In this document: positions 1-6,258 of the stretch, piece after piece | Position numbering within the stretch: position 1 is the first letter of the stretch | How the letters are laid out: every line of letters begins with the position of its first letter | NCBI GenBank assembly: GCA_031264885.1 | Contig: JAISDM010000016.1 | Location: forward strand, 1-32,163 | Direction of reading: 5' to 3' | Length of the DNA stretch: 32,163 bases | Source: Peptococcaceae bacterium | GTDB taxonomy: Bacteria; Bacillota; Peptococcia; DRI-13; UBA5745 | Made by a program: the position numbers and the translations under genes | Notes under the pieces: model-generated | The model's database searches: none | Seen by the model: only the letters and a program-made list of their open reading frames with translations | Told to the model about the DNA's origin: nothing

Positions 1-234
1 TGCCATTTATATATGAAATTTATATATGAAATCGGGGCTTGTGTCAATGTGAATTTCGCGGCGGCAGGGAACCACCCGTTCGTAATTTGGAAATGCGCGT
101 CTGTCAAGGACGGGCCAGACTGTCCGAAAACGCACCCTAAACATTCCCAACACATAACATATGGGGTAATTCGATTGGATTCACACACTATATACGGTGC
201 TAACGATGCGATTTTTGATGTTTTCGGACGGTCT
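1..234. other. non-coding stretch, nothing recognised
   Basis: No convincing gene is seen here. An open frame on the + strand crosses it but has no ribosome-binding site, low-complexity composition and no family resemblance. A short direct repeat (ATTTATATATGAAA type) sits in the first 30 bases. The stretch is probably the intergenic space upstream of trmK. Confidence 0.5.
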
Positions 235-302
235 GGGGCGGCAGAATGCCGCCCCTACGATATCGTGAATGATGTGTCTGTAGGGGCGGCATTCTGCCGC
301 CC
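235..302. repeat. pair of inverted GC-rich palindromic repeats
   Basis: GGGCGGCAGAATGCCGCCC followed by CTAC starts at 235, and its reverse complement (GTAGGGGCGGCATTCTGCCGCCC, split here as GTAGGGGCGGC and ATTCTGCCGCCC) ends at 302. The two copies face each other across about 20 bases. Each copy is itself nearly palindromic, so the unit could fold as nested hairpins in RNA. A third copy lies at 21625-21646 between the two esterase genes. This is a REP-like intergenic element; it precedes the trmK promoter. Confidence 0.8.
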
Positions 303-329
303 GCCTTTGGCAGGGGGATTTTTTTGTAC

Positions 330-358
330 TCGAAATTTTGCCGCCGGCGCGTTATAAT
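330..358 (+). promoter_or_regulatory. candidate sigma-A promoter of trmK
   Basis: A perfect TATAAT at 353-358 is preceded, 17 bases away, by TCGAAA at 330-335 (4 of 6 to TTGACA). The trmK start codon lies 35 bases downstream. The -35 box is weak, so the call rests mostly on the -10 box and position. Confidence 0.5.
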
Positions 359-393
359 GAATTATTGAACGAGTCCTAAGACGGGGAGGCGCT

Positions 394-1092
394 ATGGCGC
401 TGTCGAGACGGCTGCGCGCCGTTGCGGATATGGTTCCGGAGGGTTTGACGCTGGCGGATATCGGGACGGATCACGGGCTGCTTTTGTGTCAATTGGTCAA
501 AACGGGCCGGATTCCATATGGCATTGGCGTGGAATTGAATATGGGACCTTTCAGGCGGGCACAGGCGGCGGTCCGTGAATCCGGGCTGGAATCCCGTGTG
601 GAAATACGGCAGGGGAACGGATTGGGGCCGCTGAAGCCGGGGGAAGCGGCGGTTGTGGCCGCCGCGGGCATGGGAGGCGGATCCATCCGGGGCATCCTTG
701 AAGCGGCCGGATGGATTCGGCAGCTGCAATGCCTGATCCTGCAGCCGATGACGGAGGTGGCGGAGGTCCGCTATTGGCTGTCCGGGCATGGCTGGAAAAT
801 CATTGAGGAAGACGCGGTTAAAGAGGGCGGAAAGTATTATCAGATCATAAAGGCGGCGCCCGGGCCGGCGGAGGAATTATCCCCGGCGGAGGCGCATTAC
901 GGGCCTGTGCTTATTGAGAAGCGGCACCCTTTGCTGAGGGAAATGGCGGCAAAAGATTTTAGAGTTTTGCAGGGAATCTTGGAACAAATGGCGAATGCGT
1001 CATATATGGATGAAGGAAAAAGCGAGAACTTCATGAAAAGTCAGCATCGGCAAAAAGCGCTGTGGATGGAGGATTTCATGGAATGGCTGTAA
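394..1092 (+). CDS. trmK: tRNA (adenine(22)-N(1))-methyltransferase TrmK
   Basis: Cytoplasmic SAM-dependent enzyme that methylates N1 of A22 in tRNA. The 232-residue length is normal for the YqfN/TrmK family. The N-terminal Rossmann domain shows the SAM-binding motif LADIGTDHGLL at about residues 20-30. An AGMGGGSIRGIL loop follows near 90-100, then LILQP at about 113-117, both typical of COG2384. The start at 394 has a GGGGAGG ribosome site 7-8 bases upstream. The 3' end overlaps the next gene by 10 bases, so the two are translationally coupled. In many Firmicutes this gene lies between sigA and the nif3-like gene, as here on its 3' side. Family assignment is secure. Confidence 0.93.
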   Translation: MALSRRLRAVADMVPEGLTLADIGTDHGLLLCQLVKTGRIPYGIGVELNMGPFRRAQAAVRESGLESRVEIRQGNGLGPLKPGEAAVVAAAGMGGGSIRGILEAAGWIRQLQCLILQPMTEVAEVRYWLSGHGWKIIEEDAVKEGGKYYQIIKAAPGPAEELSPAEAHYGPVLIEKRHPLLREMAAKDFRVLQGILEQMANASYMDEGKSENFMKSQHRQKALWMEDFMEWL

Positions 1093-2195
1093 GTTCGGGA
1101 AAAATCGTCAAGGTCATGGAGGCGTTCGCGCCGGCGGCTTTGGCTTTGGAAAGGGATCCCATCGGACTTCAGATGGGTTCGCCGGAGCAGGAGATTCATA
1201 CGGTTTTGGTCAGCCTGGAACTCAACGAGACCGTTTTGGAGGAGGCCGTACAGTCCCAGGCTCAGATGATTCTGGTGCATCACACGCCGCTGTTTGTTCC
1301 TGTTAAGAATCTCAGGGAGGACAAGATGCCGGGCCGGATGCTGGCGAGGATGCTCAGACACCGGATGTGCCTGTATTGTGCGCATACCAACCTGGATGTT
1401 GTGATGGGCGGGGTCAACGACACGCTTGCGGGCCGCCTGGGCCTTGAAGAGGTTCAGATACTTTGCGTCACTTATCGGGAGAAATTGACCAAGCTGGTGG
1501 TGTATGTCCCGTGGGAGCATGTGGAAGCGGTGCGCAGGGCTATGGCGGAGGCCGGCGCGGGCTGGATCGGCGACTATTCCGACTGTGCTTTCATGGTGGA
1601 AGGATACGGATTTTTTCGGCCGGGCAAGGGGACGCGTCCATACATCGGTCAGGAGGAACAACTGGAGAAGGTCCGCGAGGCGCGGATTGAAACGGTGATG
1701 CCGGAGGCCAAGGCGCCTCAGGTGGTGAACGCGATGATGGAGGCGCATCCTTATGAAGAAGTGGCCTATGATCTGTATTCTTTGAATAATCAGGGCAAAA
1801 AAAGCGGCATGGGCCGGATCGGGGTTTTGCCGGAACCTATGGCGTATAAGGATTTCGCGTCGCTGGCGGCGCGGCAGTTGTCCGTCCGCGGGCTGCGCTG
1901 TACCGGGGATCCTGACGCCAAAGTAAGGCGCGTCGCTTTGTGCGGGGGAAGCGGGGCTTTCTTGATTGAAGAAGCCAAGAACCACGGCGCGGACGTGTTT
2001 CTCACGGCGGATGTGAAGCATCATGAGGCGCAGGACGCTTTGGACGCGGGTTTGTTCGTGATCGACGCGGGTCATTTTTCCACGGAGCAGCCCGTGGTTG
2101 AAATAACGGCGAAGCATATCAGGGAAGCTTTGCCGGAACTGCAAGTGATTGAATCCAAAATCAATACGGATCCTTTCTGGTACGTGAAAGAATAG
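1083..2195 (+). CDS. Nif3-like dinuclear metal-center protein (YqfO type)
   Basis: Nif3/YqfO family protein (DUF34, often labelled GTP cyclohydrolase I type 2); the true reaction is unsettled. The start ATG at 1083 gives MAVSSGKIVK; a GTG at 1062 is possible, but GGAGG sits about 10 bases before the ATG. Metal ligands are visible: HHTPLF at about residues 66-71, the HTNLD segment near 107-111, and GHFSTEQP near the C-terminus. The 370-residue length matches the long form that carries an inserted PII/CutA-like domain between the two halves (about 130-230, ending HPYEEVAYDLY). The gene overlaps trmK by 10 bases, the standard arrangement in Firmicutes. Confidence 0.9.
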   Translation: MAVSSGKIVKVMEAFAPAALALERDPIGLQMGSPEQEIHTVLVSLELNETVLEEAVQSQAQMILVHHTPLFVPVKNLREDKMPGRMLARMLRHRMCLYCAHTNLDVVMGGVNDTLAGRLGLEEVQILCVTYREKLTKLVVYVPWEHVEAVRRAMAEAGAGWIGDYSDCAFMVEGYGFFRPGKGTRPYIGQEEQLEKVREARIETVMPEAKAPQVVNAMMEAHPYEEVAYDLYSLNNQGKKSGMGRIGVLPEPMAYKDFASLAARQLSVRGLRCTGDPDAKVRRVALCGGSGAFLIEEAKNHGADVFLTADVKHHEAQDALDAGLFVIDAGHFSTEQPVVEITAKHIREALPELQVIESKINTDPFWYVKE

Positions 2196-2251
2196 GCGGA
2201 ACGCCTGTTCTTTCGCTGTATTCGGCGGGAACTTTTCACGAGGAGGAGCCT

Positions 2252-2965
2252 ATGGGGGAAGGAAAATTTCTTTTGGAATTGAGCTCGATTCAGGCGAAGA
2301 AAGACGCGTTGGATCCCAAACGGGTGCTGAGTGAGGATTTTAAGGCCATCAAGGGGCTAAAAAGACAGATTGAAAGCATGGAGGCCATGCTGGAAGGCGA
2401 GAAGGAATTGCGGGCCTCCCGCATGAAATCCATCGCGGCGCTGGAAGCGGAGATGGGGGGCAAGGAGCAGTATCTGCGCCAGGGAGAGACGCGCTTGTAT
2501 GAATCCAAGGGGCATTCCCTGAGGGAGCTGCTGGGCATCCAGCAGGCGATTGTGGCGGCGGAAGCGGATTTGCGCGCCGGGGAGGATACCTACCTGAGTT
2601 TGCTGAACGAGTTGGAGGGGATGGGAAAAGAGCGGGAAAAAACGGAAGCCGCGTCCAAAGAGCTTAAAAAGACGTACAATCAAAAAGTGCGGGATTTCAA
2701 GCTTAAGAAGCGGGATCTGGAACTTCAGATCAAGGCGCTGGAAGCGGGGGAGGAATCAATTCGAAAGGAACTGTCCGAGAAGACGCTGAATTTATATGAC
2801 AGCGTTTTGAAACGGGTGGGACAAGCGCCGGTGGCGACGGTGTGGAAGCAGACGTGTCAGGGCTGCCATATTGGAATTTCCGATCAGCAGATCCGCAAGA
2901 TCCAATTCGGGGAGCGATTGTACTGCTGTGAGAATTGCGAAAGGATTTTGATCATGCCGGAGTGA
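2252..2965 (+). CDS. coiled-coil protein with C-terminal C4 zinc ribbon (COG1579)
   Basis: A 237-residue protein. Residues about 10-190 are charged heptad-rich helix predicted to form a long antiparallel coiled coil. The end carries a zinc ribbon: CQGCH, then about 24 residues, then CENC, followed by ERILI. This layout matches the COG1579 family of putative nucleic-acid-binding or chaperone-like proteins, whose exact role is not established. The start has a GAGGAGG ribosome site 7-8 bases upstream. It follows the nif3-like gene by 56 bases, as commonly seen, so it is probably in the same transcription unit. It converges on the histidine kinase gene with only 17 bases between stop codons. Confidence 0.85.
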   Translation: MGEGKFLLELSSIQAKKDALDPKRVLSEDFKAIKGLKRQIESMEAMLEGEKELRASRMKSIAALEAEMGGKEQYLRQGETRLYESKGHSLRELLGIQQAIVAAEADLRAGEDTYLSLLNELEGMGKEREKTEAASKELKKTYNQKVRDFKLKKRDLELQIKALEAGEESIRKELSEKTLNLYDSVLKRVGQAPVATVWKQTCQGCHIGISDQQIRKIQFGERLYCCENCERILIMPE

Positions 2966-2982
2966 TTGGGATGTGTGGGGTG

Positions 2983-3975
2983 TCAGGGCAGATTAAATTC
3001 GCTTTTGGGGAATTGGATTTCTACCGCGGCGCCTTGCCCCGCTTCCGAGGCAATGGAGACCGCCAAACCCAGCTTCGTACACAGTTTTTTGCATAAATAC
3101 AGGCCGAATCCGGTGGACCGCCCGAAGCGCCGGCCGTTTTCGCCGGTAAACCCTTTGTCGAAGACCCGCGGGATATCTTTTTCCGGGATTCCGACGCCGT
3201 CGTCCCGGATGAAAAGAGAAACGCTCTGGGGATGCGGCACACCCCGAAACTCCAGGTGGGTTCCGCCGTATTTTACGGAATTATCCATGATTTGGCGCAG
3301 AATAAAGACGACCCATTTCGCGTCGGTAAATACCGTCCAGTCCAGTTCCAGCGCGGTTATTTTGACCTTGTTGGCGATCAGATACACGGCGTTGTTTCTG
3401 AGCGCGCCGCCGACCAGATCCGATAAAGGAACCGCTTTAATGATGTAGTCTTTCTCCACGCTGCCGCTGCGGGAATAGAAAAGGACCTGTTCCGCCAAAA
3501 ACTCAATTTTGTCCAGCTCGGTCAGAATCTCCTGATTGTGGGTGTTCTCGCAGATCAACTTCGTCCCGGCGATGGGGGTTTTGATCTCGTGAACCCACAT
3601 TTCAATATATTCACGGTATTCCAGGGAAGCAAGGCGGTGTTTCCCGATCTCGCCGCTCATGGATTTGGCTGTGCGCCGCAGGGTATCGTACAGGATTTGG
3701 CCGTCGAAGAAGTCCGGCCGGTCTATCATTTCCGGCAAAAAGCGTTTTTCCTCAAGCTGATCCAGCAGGTTTTGCAGCTTGGTGTAATACTGTTTTTTTG
3801 TAAAAAACTCCGGAAGCAGGGCCGCCAGGCCGCCGAAGAAGAACAGGCCGGGAATGAAGACGACAAAGTAAGGCCGGGGCTTGACTACGTAAAGCAGCAG
3901 CATAAAGAAAACGGACAAAAAAAGATTCGTAAGGATGAATCCCAGCTTGCTCCGCGTGAAATCGCCGATTTTCAT
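2983..3975 (-). CDS. BceS/GraS-type sensor histidine kinase
   Basis: Membrane kinase of the intramembrane-sensing group that usually responds to cell-wall-active peptides. Two transmembrane helices (about 12-31 and 38-56) are separated by only a few residues, so there is no extracellular sensor domain. The phosphoacceptor is H129 in MWVHEIKTPIAG. The N box has N232 in MDNSVKYGG; G1 is DDGVGIPEKD and G2 is STGFGLYLCKKL. All catalytic motifs look intact. The start codon overlaps the stop of the response regulator gene (ATGA, 3972-3975), so the two are co-translated. Bce-type kinases normally depend on a BceAB ABC transporter encoded next door; none is seen within 4 kb on either side, which makes this pair look orphan. 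Confidence 0.9.
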   Translation of the reverse strand: MKIGDFTRSKLGFILTNLFLSVFFMLLLYVVKPRPYFVVFIPGLFFFGGLAALLPEFFTKKQYYTKLQNLLDQLEEKRFLPEMIDRPDFFDGQILYDTLRRTAKSMSGEIGKHRLASLEYREYIEMWVHEIKTPIAGTKLICENTHNQEILTELDKIEFLAEQVLFYSRSGSVEKDYIIKAVPLSDLVGGALRNNAVYLIANKVKITALELDWTVFTDAKWVVFILRQIMDNSVKYGGTHLEFRGVPHPQSVSLFIRDDGVGIPEKDIPRVFDKGFTGENGRRFGRSTGFGLYLCKKLCTKLGLAVSIASEAGQGAAVEIQFPKSEFNLP

Positions 3976-4637
3976 AAGGAATAACCCTGCCCCCTTCGGG
4001 TCTTGAGCTTCTCACCCGCGCCGATTTGGCCGAGCTTTCTCCTGAGGCGGTTGATGTTCACCGTCAGGGTGTTCTCGTCCACGAAGTCGTCCGACTGCCA
4101 AAGGGTGTTCATGATTTCGTCTCTTGGGATGATGCCGCCCTTGCCGGCCATCAGCAATTGCAGGATGCGCGCCTCGTTTTTGGTTAACTCGACGCTTTGT
4201 TCCATGTAACTGGCGGCGCTTTTTCCCAAATCCAGGGCGAGCCCGCCGAAGCGGAGCAGGTTCGGCGCTTCCGTGTCGTAAGCGCGTTTAAGCAAGGCGG
4301 CGATTTTGGCGATCAGGATGTGGGTGTTATACGGCTTTGTCACAAAATGATCCGCGCCTAGATTCAGGCTCATCAGCTCATCCATTTCGCTGTCCCTGCT
4401 GGTGACGACGATGATGGGAACGCCGGAGCGGCCGCGGAGTTCCCGGCAGATATGGAATCCGTCATAAACGGGCAGGTTCAGGTCGAGCAGAACCAAATGC
4501 GGGTTTGCGGACAGGACAAACTCGACGATGTTGTTGAAATCGTCCGTGGCAGTTGCGGAATATCCGAATTTTTGGAGCAGGGATCTCAATTCTTTCCGAA
4601 TGACCGGGTCATCTTCGACGATCAGAATATTGTACAC
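3972..4637 (-). CDS. OmpR/BceR-type response regulator
   Basis: A 221-residue DNA-binding response regulator, partner of the kinase immediately downstream. The receiver domain covers about 1-115: acidic pocket VEDD at 7-10, phosphoacceptor D52 in LLDLNLP, the T/S switch near 79-80 and K101 in VTKPY. The C-terminal winged helix (about 130-221) ends in RRKLGQIG...TRRGQGYSL, typical of the Trans_reg_C domain. The first two codons give MYNILIVEDD; the ribosome site is GGAG in the short leader. First gene of a two-gene operon on the - strand; no target gene is visible nearby. Confidence 0.92.
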   Translation of the reverse strand: MYNILIVEDDPVIRKELRSLLQKFGYSATATDDFNNIVEFVLSANPHLVLLDLNLPVYDGFHICRELRGRSGVPIIVVTSRDSEMDELMSLNLGADHFVTKPYNTHILIAKIAALLKRAYDTEAPNLLRFGGLALDLGKSAASYMEQSVELTKNEARILQLLMAGKGGIIPRDEIMNTLWQSDDFVDENTLTVNINRLRRKLGQIGAGEKLKTRRGQGYSL

Positions 4638-4714
4638 GGGATTCTCCTGTGGGCAAAAGCGTGTTCAAAATGTATGCGGAGGCGGGGAGAGCGTTGTAAG
4701 GGCAAGATTTTGAT

Positions 4715-4807
4715 ATGGAAGCCAACGACCCTAACGCAAAGCGTTATACACACGCTGAGATAGTGGAGCGCATGAATAAACGGCACGAGGCGCACAGCCG
4801 TGTATAA
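4715..4807 (+). pseudogene. possible C-terminal relic of a RelB/DinJ antitoxin
   Basis: A short frame of 30 codons reads MEANDPNAKRYTHAEIVERM and continues for ten more residues. The DPNAKRYT...E pattern resembles the tail of RelB/DinJ-family antitoxins (commonly DPNxKxYTDxEE). The DNA-binding N-terminal half is absent: the frame is closed by a TAA 18 bases upstream of the ATG. No toxin gene follows. It lies immediately beside the tRNA half-gene, a place where broken mobile-element cargo is common. The resemblance is short, so this is a tentative call. Confidence 0.3.
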
Positions 4808-4928
4808 TGTTGTATGATTACAATCCACAGAATTCTACGCGGGATGCGAGATATTCCGAACGTATCGCAACTATCCCAGGAATAGCGCGCAGTTGATCTA
4901 TTTCACGTCGTTATGACGCTTGTTCCAA

Positions 4929-4973
4929 TGGCACGCCAGGAGGGGTTCGAACCCCCGACCCACGGCTTAGAAG
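4929..4973 (-). other. 3' half of tRNA-Arg(UCU), candidate attachment site
   Basis: Read on the - strand, the segment starts exactly at an anticodon loop CTTCTAA (anticodon TCT) and continues as the 3' anticodon strand GCCGT, a 5-base variable loop GGGTC and a T arm GGGGG-TTCGAAC-CCCTC. It ends with the acceptor strand CTGGCGT, discriminator G and encoded CCA. The expected 5' half (ACGGC stem strand, D arm, acceptor ACGCCAG) does not follow; the next bases are ATGCG on the + strand. Homology that stops at the anticodon loop is the usual signature of a tRNA-targeting integrase core site. A degenerate tRNA is the alternative: a CCAG near 5002-5005 could mimic the acceptor strand. Confidence 0.7.
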
Positions 4974-5255
4974 ATGCGTTTCCTATTTCTCACGGAGTAC
5001 ACTGGGAACATCTGCTATGCACCTGAATCCCTTTCCGAATGCGGATTAGACCGTACCAATTTCTTTTGTAGTATCCTTGAATACCACCTTTATGTCTGCT
5101 GTGTATTCCTGCTTTGTTAGCAGACCGTTTGCCATATTAGGCTGTTGCTCAGATAAAGAAGTTGGTATATCCACCCATATTATCAAGTTATTTGGCAATT
5201 TAAAAGCGTCAATAAATAACCGGGCATTTGAGCAGGAATCAGTATCTCTCCAAGA
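4974..5255. other. no independent gene; open - strand frame continues from antitoxin
   Basis: No gene with its own start is seen. On the - strand the frame of the small antitoxin gene stays open after its TGA for a further 69 codons, to a TAA at 5046-5048. The continuation looks protein-like (for example LFIDAFKLPNNLIIWVD and ADIKVVFKDTTKE). A + strand frame over the same bases is Ser/Cys-rich with no ribosome site and looks like an antisense shadow. Confidence 0.45.
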
Positions 5256-5474
5256 TCACCCTGATTCAACCGATGCCATCTCCCCATTGGAGGAGATTTT
5301 TTCTAACCATGCGTCGTTGTGCGGCAACGTGACAAACTTCCAACCTTGTTCTTCAAGTCCCGAGCGTTGGGCTTTCATGTACTTGCTCAGCCCGTCTATT
5401 CCGCCATGTTTTTCGAGTAGCAGTTCACGGTTCTTCCTGACATCTTCAACAATGTCAGCACCAGCGTAATTCAT
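5256..5474 (-). CDS. small putative antitoxin paired with PIN toxin
   Basis: A 72-residue protein beginning MNYAGADIVEDVRKNRELLL. The IVEDVRKNRE...EKHGGIDGL pattern resembles the short proteins encoded next to VapC-type PIN toxins, so an antitoxin role is inferred from context and pattern, not from a named family. The start follows the PIN stop codon by one base, with GGGAGGG lying inside the end of the PIN gene, which indicates translational coupling. After the TGA stop the frame remains open to 5046. The gene could therefore be a longer protein interrupted by a nonsense codon. Confidence 0.6.
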   Translation of the reverse strand: MNYAGADIVEDVRKNRELLLEKHGGIDGLSKYMKAQRSGLEEQGWKFVTLPHNDAWLEKISSNGEMASVESG

Positions 5475-5475
5475 T

Positions 5476-5955
5476 TTATTCCCTCCCGTCTAAACCCAAC
5501 AATGCCTCCGGCGTTACCAACAGCGGAACGGAAAGATTCCACTGATTGTTGTATTCCTGGATTTTCACAAAGGTGTGAATTCCCAGATGGGTACAGTTCC
5601 AAGTGAGCATGTAATCCATATTGGCGAGGACACTGACCGCCAGGTGATAACAATCAATCTTGGCTCGGTCAGGTATGCCGAGCAGTTTCTGATATGCGTC
5701 AGATAATGTGGTCATTTCATCTGTTACAGGGATGACTGGCAAGCCTCTCAAAAATTCAATGCGGCGGGCGGCGGCTTGAACATCGCCCAGCAAACATTCA
5801 TTGATGACGAATTGGCTGATGTAGAGTTCGTATTTTAGCCTTTCCGATTCCCAAAAGGCTAAGGTAGCAGCTTGCATTCCAGCGGTTATTGTATCACGGC
5901 TTGGTCTGCTGGTAGCGAAGCTGGGAATCGTGGTTTCTACGTACATTTTCTTCAT
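5476..5955 (-). CDS. VapC-family PIN-domain toxin (putative RNase)
   Basis: A 159-residue PIN-domain protein, predicted Mg-dependent endoribonuclease of a type II toxin-antitoxin pair. The N-terminus MKKMYVETTIPSF belongs to the PIN subgroup with E (E7) in place of the usual first Asp. Other active-site acids are E53 in FVINEC and D101 in AKIDCYHLAV; N120 in LTWNCTHL closes the set. The chosen start at 5955 has GGAGAG 7-8 bases upstream; a longer frame to 6003 lacks a ribosome site and adds a non-family leader. It precedes the small partner gene by one base. Such modules often stabilise integrated elements, in line with the adjacent tRNA half-gene. Confidence 0.8.
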   Translation of the reverse strand: MKKMYVETTIPSFATSRPSRDTITAGMQAATLAFWESERLKYELYISQFVINECLLGDVQAAARRIEFLRGLPVIPVTDEMTTLSDAYQKLLGIPDRAKIDCYHLAVSVLANMDYMLTWNCTHLGIHTFVKIQEYNNQWNLSVPLLVTPEALLGLDGRE

Positions 5956-6056
5956 TTTATTCTCTCCAAATCCCGAGTATGATAACCATATTGCCATTAC
6001 CATAATACATCAAAAACCCTGCTGTGACAATTGCCATATGTGATAAATATAGAGGA

Positions 6057-6092
6057 CTTGATTCATGGCTTGATTCATGGCTTGATTCATGG
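6057..6092. repeat. three tandem copies of a 12-base repeat
   Basis: CTTGATTCATGG is repeated three times without interruption, then followed by degenerate copies (ATTCATG, GATTCATG). The array sits 25 bases upstream of a strong + strand terminator. No protein-coding gene on the + strand feeds into it. It could be the 3' part of a small transcript or of a vanished gene. Confidence 0.75.
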
Positions 6093-6116
6093 GCAAATTC
6101 ATGATTCATGCCTTAC

Positions 6117-6147
6117 AGACGCCTCATCTTTGAGGCGTCTTTTTTTA
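6117..6147 (+). terminator. strong intrinsic terminator without an upstream + gene
   Basis: A perfect 10-base stem AGACGCCTCA / TGAGGCGTCT with a TCTT loop is followed by a run of T. It terminates transcription on the + strand, yet the nearest annotated genes on both sides are on the - strand. An unannotated short RNA starting between the PIN gene and about 6050 would explain it. Confidence 0.8.
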
Positions 6148-6258
6148 TGTTGTTTTATTTGTTGAACATATGTATACAGAATCAATAACATTGGATACAC
6201 AGTAAAAATCTATGCGGCTAGCGGCCGTTGATCTCACAAATTGCAAACAAACTGTCCA

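Noticed and set aside
4929-5008. A complete tRNA gene ending at 4929
   Set aside because: The 3' half is perfect, but the expected anticodon-stem strand and D arm do not form; only a CCAG and an ACG/CGT match are found, which chance can explain. Reading the loop one base over as a CUA (pyrrolysine) anticodon leaves no anticodon stem.
5077-5469. Open + strand frame of 130 codons
   Set aside because: It overlaps the small antitoxin gene antisense, is Ser/Cys-rich, and lacks a ribosome site. The - strand gene is coupled to the PIN toxin gene.
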